A stretch of DNA of 64,000 nucleotides from Streptomyces sp. SKN60 (GCF_026236535.1 NZ_JAHTMW010000002.1:372001-436000), one strand, 5' to 3'; counted from the first letter of the stretch, positions 20,411 through 28,873 are shown. Notes: generated by a model from the sequence alone, not told the origin. A program made the numbers and translations.

Positions 20411-20516
20411 GCCTCCGCGCTCCCCGTACTCCTGCTCGTGAACGTCTTCTCACACCTTCACCGGGCAGGCGGATGAAAGAGGAACCCCCGCGATGAAGGG
20501 CATCGCGGGGGTTCTT
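20411..20516 (+). ncRNA. Possible 3'UTR-derived small RNA of sodF (s-SodF-like)
   Basis: In S. coelicolor the sodF 3'UTR is processed to a small RNA that base-pairs with sodN mRNA. Here the 3'UTR contains an anti-Shine-Dalgarno-like segment CTCCCCGTACTCCTGCTCG (20420-20438) followed by a terminator hairpin (20482-20514). Its complement holds AGGAG and GGGGAG, as expected for pairing to a ribosome binding site. Assignment is by analogy. Confidence 0.35.
20482..20516 (+). terminator. sodF terminator
   Basis: A 14-bp stem GAACCCCCGCGATG with loop AAGGG and its complement, followed by TT, lies 72 bp after the sodF stop and before the convergent gene ending at 20541. Confidence 0.8.
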
Positions 20517-20540
20517 CCGTACGGCACAGGGGCGGGCGGA

Positions 20541-21176
20541 CTACTCGAAGCTGGGGTTCGCCGTCCGGGTGCGCTTGATCTCGAAGAAGCCGGGCGTCGC
20601 GGCGACGAGCAGGGTGCCGTCCCACAGCCGGGCCGCGGCCTCGCCGCGCGGGGTCGGGGTGACGACCGGGCCGAAGAAGGAGACCTCGTCGCCGTCCGGG
20701 CCGGGCACGGAGATCACCGGGGTGCCGACGTCCTGGCCGACCTTGTCGATGCCCTCCTGGTGGGAGGCGCGCAGCTCGGTGTCGTAGGTGTCCTTGTCCA
20801 TGAAGTCGGCGAGCTCGGCCGGCAGGCCGACGTCGGTGAGCGCGCCGACGACCGCCTCGCGGGTCGGGCCCTCGCCGTTGTTGTGGAACCGGGTGCCGAG
20901 CGCCGTGTAGAGCTTGCCGACGACCTCGTCGCCGTGCAGCTGCTGGGCCGCGATCACCACGCGGACCGGGCCCCAGGCCTGGGTCTCCAGCATCTCCCGG
21001 TACTGCTCGGGCAGCTCGTCCAGCCGGTTCTCGTTCAGCACGGCCAGGCTCATCACCTTCCAGCGCACGTCGACCGGGCGCACCTTCTCCACCTCCAGCA
21101 TCCAGCGGGAGGTCATCCAGGCCCACGGGCACAGCGGGTCGAAGAAGAACTCGGCGGTGGTCCTGCTCTCGGACAT
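20541..21176 (-). CDS. Mycothiol-dependent nitroreductase-like DsbA-fold protein (Rv2466c family) with CPWA active site
   Basis: A 211-residue thioredoxin/DsbA-fold protein. The N-terminal FFFDPLCPWAWMTSRW and VMSLAVLNENRLDELPEQYR, and the C-terminal DVGTPVISV with FEIKRTRT, match the mycobacterial mycothiol-dependent nitroreductase Rv2466c. In that enzyme the active site is CPWC; here residues 16-19 read CPWA, so the resolving Cys is missing and only a monothiol mechanism through mycothiol is possible. ATG at 21176 was chosen because family homology begins there; the frame remains open upstream. Divergent from pepN. Confidence 0.88.
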   Translation of the reverse strand: MSESRTTAEFFFDPLCPWAWMTSRWMLEVEKVRPVDVRWKVMSLAVLNENRLDELPEQYREMLETQAWGPVRVVIAAQQLHGDEVVGKLYTALGTRFHNNGEGPTREAVVGALTDVGLPAELADFMDKDTYDTELRASHQEGIDKVGQDVGTPVISVPGPDGDEVSFFGPVVTPTPRGEAAARLWDGTLLVAATPGFFEIKRTRTANPSFE

Positions 21177-21319
21177 GTGACTCCTCGGCAAACGGTCTCG
21201 GTCAGCGTTGCGCCGAAGGACGCAACGCTTCCGGCCCCCGATCGCATTCCCCTGTGCCGCGTGACAGTGGCACATGGCAGGATCGGTGCTGTTTCGATGG
21301 CGTCACGAAGGAGTGCCCC

Positions 21320-23881
21320 GTGCCCGGTGAGAATCTGTCCCGCGACGAGGCCCGCGAGCGGGCCGAGCTGCTGACCGTCGACGGGTACGAGGTCCACCTC
21401 GACCTGCGCTCGGCGGTCGGCGAGTCCGGGGATGGTGTGCGCACCTTCCGGTCGGTGACCACGATCCGCTTCCGGCGCACCGGCTCGGGCGACGCCACCT
21501 TCGTGGATCTGATCGCCCCCTCGGTGAACGCGGTCACCCTCAACGGGCGCGAGCTCGACCCCAAGGCCGTCTTCGACGGCTCCCGGATCGCGGTCGACGG
21601 CCTCGCCGACGAGAACGTGCTGGTCGTCGACGCCCAGTGCGCCTACAGCCGCACCGGCGAGGGCATGCACCGCTTCGTCGACCCCGAGGACGGCGAGGTC
21701 TACCTCTACACCCAGTACGAGCCGGCCGACGCCCGTCGCGTCCACGCCAATTTCGAGCAGCCCGACCTCAAGGCGCCGTACCGCTTCGCGGTGGACGCGC
21801 CCGAGGGCTGGACGGTGTGGTCGAACGGCGTGGGCGAGCAGGACGGCGACGGGCGGTGGCACTTCGCCGAGACGGCGCCCATCTCCACGTACATCACCTG
21901 TGTCGTGGCCGGTCCGTACCACTACGTCACGGACACGTACAAGCGCACCTTCGCCGACGGCTCCGAGCTGGAGATCCCGCTGGGCGCGATGTGCCGCAAG
22001 GGGCTGGCCAAGCACTTCGACGCGGACGACGTCTTCCTGATCACCAAGCAGGGCTTCGACTTCTTCCACGACAACTTCGACTACCCGTACCCCTTCGGGA
22101 AGTACGACCAGGCCTTCGTGCCCGAGTACAACCTCGGCGCCATGGAGAACCCGGGCATGGTCACCTTCCGCGAGGAGTACATCTACCGCGGCAAGGTGAC
22201 GCAGGCGGCGTACGAGCGCCGGGCCAACGTGATCCTGCACGAGATGGCCCACATGTGGTTCGGCGACCTGGTCACCATGGTGTGGTGGGACGACCTGTGG
22301 CTGAAGGAGTCCTTCGCCGACTTCATGGGCTCCTTCTCGCTCGCCGAGGCGACCCGCTTCACCAACAGCTGGGTGACCTTCGCCAACAACCGCAAGGCCT
22401 GGGCGTACCGCGCCGACCAGCTGCCGTCCACCCACCCGATCACGGCCGACATCCGTGACCTGGAGGACGCCAAGCTCAACTTCGACGGCATCACCTACGC
22501 CAAGGGCGCCTCGGTCCTGAAGCAGCTGGTGGCGTACGCGGGCCGGGACGCGTTCCTGGAGGGCGCCCGCCGCTACTTCAAGCGCCACGCGTACGGCAAC
22601 ACGCGCCTCAGCGACCTGCTGACCGTCCTGGAGGAGACCTCCGGCCGGGACATGAAGGCCTGGGCGAAGTCCTGGCTGCAGACCTCCGGCGTCAACAGCC
22701 TCACCCCGGACGTCACCTACGACGCCGAGGGCCGGATCACCGAGCTCGCCGTGGTCCAGGAGGGCGACGAGCTGCGCCCGCACCGCGCCGCCGTCGGCCT
22801 CTACAAGCTCTCCGGCGGGGATCTCGTGCGGTACGCGCGCGTGGAGGCCGACATCACCGGCGCCCGCACCGTGGTGGCCGAGCTGGCGGGTGCCGAGAAG
22901 CCCGACCTGGTCCTGGTCAACGACGACGACCTCACGTACTGCAAGGTCCGCTTCGACGAGGGCTCGCTCGCCACCCTGCGCGCCCACCTCGGCGACATCA
23001 CCGATCCGCTGGCCCGCGCGCTGTGCTGGTCGGCGCTGTGGAACCTGACCCGCGACGGCCTCATGCCGGCCCGTGACTTCGTCAAGGTCGCGCTGGAGTT
23101 CGCGGGCCGCGAGACCGACATCGGCGTGCTGCAGATGGTGCACGCCTGGGCCCAGTCGGCGGTCACCCACTTCGCGGCGCCCGCGTGGCGGCCGGAGGGC
23201 GGGCGGCTGCTCGCCGAGGGCGGGCTGCGCGAGCTGCGGCTCGCCGAGCCGGGCAGCGAGCACCAGCTGACCTGGGCGCGCTTCTTCGCCGCCGTGGCCT
23301 CCTCGGACGCCGACCTCCAGCTCCTGGAGGGCCTGCTCGACGGCTCGGCCGGCGTCGACGGCCTCGACGTCGACCAGGAGCTGCGGTGGGCGTTCCTGGA
23401 GCCGCTGGCCACCCACGGGCGTGCCGACGAGGCGCGGATCGGTGCGGAGCTGACCCGCGACGACACCGCGACCGGCAAGCGCCACCAGGTGCGCTGTCTG
23501 GCCGCCCGCCCGTCGGCGGCGGTCAAGGCGCAGGCCTGGGCGCAGGTCGTCGAGTCGGACGCGCTGTCCAACGCCCTCGTGGAGGCGACGATCGCGGGCT
23601 TCGTGCGGCCCTCGCAGCGCGAGCTGATCGCGCCGTACGCGGAGAAGTACTTCGCGGTGATCGAGCGGATCTGGGTCGAGCGCTCGATCCAGATCGGCAT
23701 GGACGTGGTGCGCGGGCTGTTCCCGGGGCTCCAGGACCGGGCCGAGACGCTGGCCGCGACCGACGCCTGGCTCGCCGGCCACGCCGACGCCGCCCCGGCG
23801 CTGCGCCGGCTCGTCCTGGAGGCGCGGGACGACCTGGCCCGGGCGCTGCGGGCCCAGGAGTGCGACGCGCGCGCCGCGTAG
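21320..23881 (+). CDS. pepN: Aminopeptidase N (M1 family), copy 1
   Basis: Zinc metallopeptidase that removes N-terminal residues from peptides in the cytoplasm. 853 residues from GTG at 21320, preceded by GAAGGAGTGCCCC. The exopeptidase motif GAMEN is at residues 273-277. Zinc ligands are His307 and His311 in HEMAH, with Glu330 (LKESFADF) 18 residues on; Glu308 is catalytic. An ERAP1-like C-terminal helical domain completes the chain. A paralogue of equal size is at 33706. No signal peptide, so cytosolic. Confidence 0.95.
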   Translation: MPGENLSRDEARERAELLTVDGYEVHLDLRSAVGESGDGVRTFRSVTTIRFRRTGSGDATFVDLIAPSVNAVTLNGRELDPKAVFDGSRIAVDGLADENVLVVDAQCAYSRTGEGMHRFVDPEDGEVYLYTQYEPADARRVHANFEQPDLKAPYRFAVDAPEGWTVWSNGVGEQDGDGRWHFAETAPISTYITCVVAGPYHYVTDTYKRTFADGSELEIPLGAMCRKGLAKHFDADDVFLITKQGFDFFHDNFDYPYPFGKYDQAFVPEYNLGAMENPGMVTFREEYIYRGKVTQAAYERRANVILHEMAHMWFGDLVTMVWWDDLWLKESFADFMGSFSLAEATRFTNSWVTFANNRKAWAYRADQLPSTHPITADIRDLEDAKLNFDGITYAKGASVLKQLVAYAGRDAFLEGARRYFKRHAYGNTRLSDLLTVLEETSGRDMKAWAKSWLQTSGVNSLTPDVTYDAEGRITELAVVQEGDELRPHRAAVGLYKLSGGDLVRYARVEADITGARTVVAELAGAEKPDLVLVNDDDLTYCKVRFDEGSLATLRAHLGDITDPLARALCWSALWNLTRDGLMPARDFVKVALEFAGRETDIGVLQMVHAWAQSAVTHFAAPAWRPEGGRLLAEGGLRELRLAEPGSEHQLTWARFFAAVASSDADLQLLEGLLDGSAGVDGLDVDQELRWAFLEPLATHGRADEARIGAELTRDDTATGKRHQVRCLAARPSAAVKAQAWAQVVESDALSNALVEATIAGFVRPSQRELIAPYAEKYFAVIERIWVERSIQIGMDVVRGLFPGLQDRAETLAATDAWLAGHADAAPALRRLVLEARDDLARALRAQECDARAA

Positions 23882-23896
23882 CCGTACGAGCGGGTG

Positions 23897-23916
23897 GGCC
23901 CCCGGTGCCGGGGGCC
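23897..23916 (+). terminator. Terminator after pepN copy 1
   Basis: A perfect 9-bp stem GGCCCCCGG-TG-CCGGGGGCC begins 15 nt after the pepN stop codon. Confidence 0.7.
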
Positions 23917-24020
23917 TACTCGGCACTCGAACGCGCGTACTTTAGCCCCGGCTTGTCCGGATTCGTCGACGCGCTTGTAACAGCGGTTAGTTGAGGCTCG
24001 GACGACGGAAGACCGTCGAC

Positions 24021-24851
24021 ATGAACCACAACACCCCCAAGGGTTCCCTCTCCCCCCTCCCCCACACCGGCGTGGACCGGTTCCGGGAGGCCCTCCGGCA
24101 CGCCCGCCCCGAGGCGATGCTCACCGGGCTCGCCGCGCTCTCCCTGCACCGCTTCGCCTCCGCTCCCCCGCCCGGCATGATCGACCGGGTCGACGTGCTC
24201 GTCCCGCGCACCCGCCGGGTGCGGTCCACCGGACAGGTCCGCGTGGTGCGGACCGCCGAGCCGCCGCAGCCGGTGGAGATCGACGGGATGCCGGTCGCCC
24301 CGGTCCCCCGGGCGCTCGCCGACGCCGTCGCGGCGCTGAACGACGCGAGCGTGGTACGCCGGCTGCTCACCGAGGCGGTCAGCGGCGGGCACTGCGAACC
24401 GGGTGCGGTGGTACGGGAGTTGAACCGGGCCCGGCTGCTGACCCGGCCGCACGTGGTGGACGCGGTGGACTCCCTGCTCGCCGAGGGCCGGTCGATCGCC
24501 GAGGACCGGCTGTACGCGATGGTGCGGGAGTTCGCGCTGCCGGACCCGCTGTGGAACGTGGACCTGCGGCTGCCGGGCGGCCCGCACCTCGGCGGCGTCG
24601 ACGCCTACTGGCCGGACCAGGCGGTCGCGGTGGAGCTGGACACCCGGGCGCCGCGGCAGGACGACGACGCGCTGTGGACGGAGTACACGCGCAAGCGCGA
24701 GCACCTGGAGCGGCTCGGCATCACCGTCGTCCACCTCACCCCGCGCAAGCTGCGCGAGGCGATGGACCAGCAGGCGACCGTGGTCCGTACGGCCCTGATG
24801 GCCGCGGCGGACCGGCAGCCGCCCGCGTATGTCGTCGTCCTGCCCCGCTGA
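24021..24851 (+). CDS. DUF559/AbiEi-like protein with possible PD-(D/E)XK fold
   Basis: About 276 residues. The N-terminal half (LTGLAALSLH, DVLVPRTRRVRSTGQVRVVRT, PRALADAVAAL) resembles the AbiEi-antitoxin/transcriptional-regulator-like region of actinobacterial proteins. The C-terminal half has GGVDAYWPDQAVAVELDT followed by RLGITVVHLTPRKLRE, the D...ExD...strand pattern of DUF559 (Vsr-like endonuclease fold). Whether it still cuts DNA is unclear, because the usual Lys after ExD is not obvious. I chose the ATG at 24021 with upstream ACGGAAG; a TTG 30 bp upstream is possible. No toxin partner is adjacent. Confidence 0.75.
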   Translation: MNHNTPKGSLSPLPHTGVDRFREALRHARPEAMLTGLAALSLHRFASAPPPGMIDRVDVLVPRTRRVRSTGQVRVVRTAEPPQPVEIDGMPVAPVPRALADAVAALNDASVVRRLLTEAVSGGHCEPGAVVRELNRARLLTRPHVVDAVDSLLAEGRSIAEDRLYAMVREFALPDPLWNVDLRLPGGPHLGGVDAYWPDQAVAVELDTRAPRQDDDALWTEYTRKREHLERLGITVVHLTPRKLREAMDQQATVVRTALMAAADRQPPAYVVVLPR

Positions 24852-24854
24852 TCC

Positions 24855-26033
24855 CTACTTCTTGGGGGCAGTGCCGCAGAACTCCGCCTCCAGGAGGGGC
24901 TGGGTGTCACCCGTCCAGTCGGCGTTGAGGTTCGCGGCGAGCGAGTGCGTGCCGTCCCTGGTGACCACGGCCTGCGAGGTGGAGCCGTGGATGCCGCCAC
25001 CGTGGCCCCAGACCTCCTTCCCGCAGCTCAGCTTCGTCTGCATCAGCGCGAGTCCGTACCGCGTCGACCCCCCGTCGAGGGGAGTGGCGACCGTGTCGGT
25101 CAGCTCCTTCATCTCGGCCTTCGGCAGCAGCCGGCCCTTGAGCAGGGCGCGGTAGAAGGTCTGCAGGTCGTTCGCGTCGGAGATCATCTCGCCCGCCGCG
25201 CCGGCGAGGCTCGGGTTGAGGTCGCTGACGTCGTGGACCGGTCCGGTGCCGTCCAGGGTCAGCTTCGAGTACGCGGGTGAATGCGGCTGCGGCATACGGG
25301 ACTTGGTGCCGGGGACGCTGGTGGCGCGCAGCTTCAGGGGCTTGATGATCCGGTTCTCGACGGCCTTGCCGTAGGGGCGGCCGGTGACCTTCTCGATGAC
25401 CATGCCGGCGAGCACGAAGTTGGTGTTGGAGTAGTTCCAGGAGGTGCCGGGCGCGAAGTCGGGCTCGTGGGTCATCGCGATGGCGACGAGCTGCTCAGGG
25501 GTCCAGGTGTCGTAGCGGTGCTCCAGGAAGGCGGGGCCGAAGACCTTCTCCTGGAAGCCGGGGTCCTCGGTGTAGCCGTAGATGCCGCTGGTGTGGTTGA
25601 GCAGCTGCCGGACGGTGATCTCGCGGCCGTCGTGGCCGTGGCCGCGGACCACGCCGGGCAGCCATTTCTCGACCGGGTCGTCGAGGTCGAGCCGGCCCTC
25701 GGCCTGGAGCTGGAGCAGCACGGTGGCGGTGAAGGTCTTGGTGATGGAGCCGACCCGGAAACGGTCGTCGCCGTTGCGCTCGCCGGCGGTGCCGGTCCAG
25801 CGGTCCTTGCCGTCCCGGACCTGCGCGACGGCGCCGGGCACCCCCTCGGCGACGGCCGCGTCCAGGGCCTGCTGGGTGAGGGCGTGGGACGGCTTCGCCG
25901 AGGCGGCCGGGGCGGCCTGCGGGGCCGCGGTGGCGGCGACGGCGGGTGCGGCGAGCGCGGTGGCGGTGAGGCCGGCGACGAGTCCGGCGGCGAGGAGGGT
26001 ACGGACGGTGCGTGCGGTGCGCGTGGCTGACAT
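24855..26033 (-). CDS. Secreted serine hydrolase / D-alanyl-D-alanine carboxypeptidase (beta-lactamase class C fold)
   Basis: A 392-residue S12-family serine hydrolase. A signal peptide spans about residues 1-35, with cleavage around AVAATAAP. Active-site motifs are SITK at residues 96-99 (nucleophile Ser96, Lys99), YSN at 201-203, and HGGG near residue 342, as in R61-type DD-peptidases and class C beta-lactamases. It probably acts outside the membrane on peptidoglycan stem peptides or small esters/amides; sequence alone does not separate these. Convergent with the DUF559-like gene, 3 bp apart. Confidence 0.9.
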   Translation of the reverse strand: MSATRTARTVRTLLAAGLVAGLTATALAAPAVAATAAPQAAPAASAKPSHALTQQALDAAVAEGVPGAVAQVRDGKDRWTGTAGERNGDDRFRVGSITKTFTATVLLQLQAEGRLDLDDPVEKWLPGVVRGHGHDGREITVRQLLNHTSGIYGYTEDPGFQEKVFGPAFLEHRYDTWTPEQLVAIAMTHEPDFAPGTSWNYSNTNFVLAGMVIEKVTGRPYGKAVENRIIKPLKLRATSVPGTKSRMPQPHSPAYSKLTLDGTGPVHDVSDLNPSLAGAAGEMISDANDLQTFYRALLKGRLLPKAEMKELTDTVATPLDGGSTRYGLALMQTKLSCGKEVWGHGGGIHGSTSQAVVTRDGTHSLAANLNADWTGDTQPLLEAEFCGTAPKK

Positions 26034-26047
26034 GCGGACTCCCGGGT

Positions 26048-26078
26048 CTCCCGTGATCGTGAACTGCGGTCACGGGAG
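26048..26078 (-). terminator. Hairpin between the NUDIX gene and the serine hydrolase gene
   Basis: CTCCCGTGA and TCACGGGAG, 9-bp perfect arms around a 13-nt loop. It lies 56 bp past the stop of the NUDIX gene, upstream of the serine hydrolase, and probably ends the NUDIX transcript. Confidence 0.55.
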
Positions 26079-26133
26079 GGGACCGCGGGAGCTGAGCGAC
26101 GGGTTGAGACCCGTCCGGACGGTTGATCCCTTT

Positions 26134-26601
26134 TCAGCCGTTCGCCGGATCGGTGAGGTGCGAGCGGCCCGAGGGGGGCCGGTCGCGCCAGAGCTGGAGG
26201 CCGATGTCGACGAGATCGACGCGGTCGAGGGCGGGTACGGAGTCGAGCGGGTGCCAGGCGGCGAGGTCGGTGGAGCCGTCGGTCTCGTGCCGCAGCTCGC
26301 CGCCGGTGATCCGCGCCTCGTAGATGATCCGCAGCCCCTGCCAGTCGCCGGGCCCGCCCATCCGGCGCAGCCAGTTGCGCCGGATGGAGTCGATCCCGAG
26401 CAGCACGGTGGGCTCGGCCACGTACCCGGTCTCCTCCTCGACCTCCCGCACGACGGTCTCGACCGGCTCCTCGCCGTGGTCCATCCCGCCTCCGGGCAGT
26501 GTCCACCGCTTGCGCCCGTCCTTGGCGACCCAGCGGGCGAGCAGTATCTCCCCGTCCCGGACGCACACGGCGTAGGCCGCCACCCGCAACTCCTGCTTCA
26601 T
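26134..26601 (-). CDS. NUDIX hydrolase
   Basis: A 155-residue single-domain NUDIX protein. The Nudix box is complete: Gly38, then Glu44, then REVEEETGY at residues 52-60 (pattern GX5EX7REUXEEXGU), giving the Mg-binding helix. The N-terminal strand AYAVCVRDGEILLARW suits nucleoside-diphosphate derivative hydrolases of the MutT or ADP-ribose class; substrate undetermined. Start ATG at 26601 after AACCTCCCGGT on the other strand (ACCGGGAGGTT). It lies 33 bp downstream of the HPP gene stop and may be expressed with it. Confidence 0.9.
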   Translation of the reverse strand: MKQELRVAAYAVCVRDGEILLARWVAKDGRKRWTLPGGGMDHGEEPVETVVREVEEETGYVAEPTVLLGIDSIRRNWLRRMGGPGDWQGLRIIYEARITGGELRHETDGSTDLAAWHPLDSVPALDRVDLVDIGLQLWRDRPPSGRSHLTDPANG

Positions 26602-26633
26602 ACCGGGAGGTTAGGGGGAAACGGGGACGGGCC

Positions 26634-27155
26634 CTAGATCCAGTACGCGGGATAGCTCCGTCCCGTCACGCGCGCGCCCGCCAGGCCGACGGCGACCAGG
26701 AGCACCGCCGCGAGGGCGAGGAGGGCCAGGAAGGTCCAGAACGGGGGGTGCTGGAGGGCGACGATGACCGCGGTGGCGGCGGCCGGGGAGTGGGGGGTGC
26801 GGGCGGCGGCCATCACGCCGAGGGCGAGGCCGCCGGCGAGGGCGGCGGACCAGAGGCCGGGGCCGGCGAGGGCGAGGACGGCGAAGCCGGTGAGGGCGGA
26901 GAGGAGCTGGCCGCCGACGACCGAGCGGGGCTGGGCGAGCGGCAGGTCGGGGGCGCCCGCGACGAGGGCCATGCTGGCGGCGAGCGGCGGGATGAGCAGC
27001 GGCTGGTGGAGGGCCGTGCCGACGGCGACGAGCAGCAGGAGCGCCGTGACGCTGATGGCCGTGGAGGCGAGCAGCACGCGCGGGCGGGGCCGGGGCGGCG
27101 CCGAGGCGGGCCGGACGGCGACGGCGGGCGCGGCGGCGTGCTGGGCGGTGGTCAC
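26634..27155 (-). CDS. HPP-family integral membrane protein
   Basis: A 173-residue protein with four predicted membrane helices. It contains QPLLIPPLAASMALV, QPRSVVGGQLLSA and ARTPHSPAAATAV, the last corresponding to the HPP-type motif of a family that includes nitrite transporters of plastids and cyanobacteria. The role in streptomycetes is unknown. Its start overlaps the stop of the PNPOx-like gene by 4 bp (ATGA), so the two are translationally coupled and probably act together. Confidence 0.87.
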   Translation of the reverse strand: MTTAQHAAAPAVAVRPASAPPRPRPRVLLASTAISVTALLLLVAVGTALHQPLLIPPLAASMALVAGAPDLPLAQPRSVVGGQLLSALTGFAVLALAGPGLWSAALAGGLALGVMAAARTPHSPAAATAVIVALQHPPFWTFLALLALAAVLLVAVGLAGARVTGRSYPAYWI

Positions 27156-28027
27156 AGGTGGTCCTTCGCGGTGAGGTCCGAGGCGGGGTGAGCGGCGGGT
27201 TGAGGAGTGGGGGTCACGGGGGCCGACCAGCGGATCGGTGTCCGGGCCTGCACGGTGTGGTCGAGGCGGAAGCGGACGGTCCGGCCGCCGGGGCCGTACT
27301 CGGTGTGGGCGAGGCCGGAGAGCTGGAGGGTGGTGCCGGTGGGCCAGTCGAGCAGGAGCAGTCCGGCGCGCCCGTCGGCGGCGAGGTTGCCGAGGGTGCG
27401 GAACATGTCGTTGCCCGGGTAGTCGGGCCAGCTCAGCTCGGTGGGCGATTCGACGGTGACGAAGCCGGGGCGGCCGCCCCGGTGGCTGACGTCGGCGCCG
27501 TCGGGCGTGGCGCTGGCGACGAAGAAGGTGTCGGCGGCCCGGACCAGGCGCTGCTGGGCGCGGCTGAGCGCGGTGCCGCGCCGTACGGCCCCGACCCCGG
27601 GTCCCAGGACGACGCCAGCGTCGCCCGTGCCGTACAGCCGGCGCTGTGACACGTACGCGGAACAGTTGGCGAAGACCCGCTCGGTATCGACGCGCAGCCC
27701 GCGTGCGCTGGGGCGCGCGAGGCCGTTGAGGCGCAGCCGGCGCCGGGTGCGCGGGTCGACGGCGAGGGTGCCGACGGGGGTGCCGGCGGTGTCGGTGACG
27801 GCCGTGCCGAGCGGGTCGTGGGCGGGGATGCCGCCGGCGACGGAGAAGGTGTGCGGGCCGGTGGCGCGGGCGAAGCCGGGGCGGCCGGTGAGCAGGCTCA
27901 CCCAGACCCGGCCGGCCGGGTCGGCGGCGCCGAGCACCAGCATCGGCTGGGCCTCCAGGAAGGCGGCGGCCACCGGGGTGATGCCGGTGCGTTCGAGGAC
28001 GGTGGAGCCGGGGAGGTGCGTGCGCAT
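27152..28027 (-). CDS. Pyridoxamine 5'-phosphate oxidase-fold flavin-binding protein
   Basis: A 291-residue protein with a split-barrel flavin-binding domain. LVLGAADPAGRVWVSLLTG and TFFVASATPDGADVSHRGG are two halves of the PNPOx-type barrel, and ELSWPDYPGNDMFRTLGNL is the usual FMN-phosphate contact strand of this group. It is likely a flavin-dependent reductase or oxidase acting on a small molecule. I chose ATG 28027 because CTGGAGGAACC precedes it. It heads an operon with the HPP membrane protein and diverges from a CGNR regulator; the repeated CTAACC half-sites between them suggest control by that regulator. Confidence 0.85.
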   Translation of the reverse strand: MRTHLPGSTVLERTGITPVAAAFLEAQPMLVLGAADPAGRVWVSLLTGRPGFARATGPHTFSVAGGIPAHDPLGTAVTDTAGTPVGTLAVDPRTRRRLRLNGLARPSARGLRVDTERVFANCSAYVSQRRLYGTGDAGVVLGPGVGAVRRGTALSRAQQRLVRAADTFFVASATPDGADVSHRGGRPGFVTVESPTELSWPDYPGNDMFRTLGNLAADGRAGLLLLDWPTGTTLQLSGLAHTEYGPGGRTVRFRLDHTVQARTPIRWSAPVTPTPQPAAHPASDLTAKDHL

Positions 28028-28084
28028 GGTTCCTCCAGGGATGCGGGCCCAGGGGCCTGCCCCACCCCTCACGACCGATGACAG

Positions 28085-28156
28085 CTAACCTATCACCGGG
28101 ACTTTAGAGGTTAGTGACGCCCTCGCGCAACCGGTCACGTAACCTTCAGGGGTTAG
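28085..28156. promoter_or_regulatory. Four GGTTAG-type half-sites between the PNPOx-HPP operon and the CGNR regulator
   Basis: CTAACCT (28085), AGGTTAG (28108), GTAACCT (28139) and GGGTTAG (28150) form two inverted pairs in an otherwise GC-rich divergent intergenic region. This is the layout of an operator bound by two dimers. Confidence 0.55.
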
Positions 28157-28188
28157 TCCGAAAACCGCCGCCGAGGAGGGCGCCCGCC

Positions 28189-28752
28189 ATGACCGTCCCG
28201 ACCGCCGCCGCCCCCGCCCCCGACCCGCGGCCGCTCACCGGCGAACCCGTCTCCCTCGACCTGCTCAACACCCGCTGGATGGCGGACGGCGTACGGCAGG
28301 ACCTGCTGACGGACACCGACGGGCTGGCGATCTGGCTGGCCGCCAACGGACTCGACGGGCGCTTCGCCGCCGACCCGGCCACCCTGCGGCACACCCTCAC
28401 CGCCCGCGACGCGCTCGGCGCGCTCGTCGACCGGCCCGGCGACCCGGCGGCCACCGCGCGGGTGGACGCGGTCCTCGACCACGGGCGCATCCGGGCCGTG
28501 CTCAGCACCGAGGGTCCGGGCGAGCGACCGGAGTTCGCCGACCCCGCCTGGGGCCCCGGCTGGACCGCCGCCCGCGACTACCTCGACCTCCTGCGCACCC
28601 AGCCGGACCGGATCCGCAAGTGCGCCCACGAGGCGTGCATCCTGCACTTCTTCGACACCTCGCGGAACGGGACCCGCCGCTGGTGCTCGATGGCCCTGTG
28701 CGGCAACCGGGCCAAGGCCTCCCGGCACTACGCCCGCACGAAGGACCAGTGA
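28189..28752 (+). CDS. ABATE/CGNR zinc-finger transcriptional regulator
   Basis: A 187-residue regulator. The N-terminal ABATE domain (SLDLLNTRW, then a helical region, about 20-135), thought to bind a ligand, is followed by the CGNR zinc finger: RKCAHEACILHFFDTSRNGT and RRWCSMALCGNRAKASRHY, with Cys residues at about 145, 150, 166 and 171. Such regulators usually control a divergent gene. Here it faces the PNPOx-HPP operon, with four GGTTAG-type half-sites between. The ATG at 28189 follows GAGGAGGGCGCCCGCC. Confidence 0.9.
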   Translation: MTVPTAAAPAPDPRPLTGEPVSLDLLNTRWMADGVRQDLLTDTDGLAIWLAANGLDGRFAADPATLRHTLTARDALGALVDRPGDPAATARVDAVLDHGRIRAVLSTEGPGERPEFADPAWGPGWTAARDYLDLLRTQPDRIRKCAHEACILHFFDTSRNGTRRWCSMALCGNRAKASRHYARTKDQ

Positions 28753-28873
28753 CCCTTCCCGACCCCCTTCCTGACCCCCTTCCCGGCACCCTCGTCAACC
28801 CCCCTATCAACCCCTATATCGACCCCCGTCCCAACCCTCTGACGAATCACCCCTGTTGAGGTGATTCGTTCTC

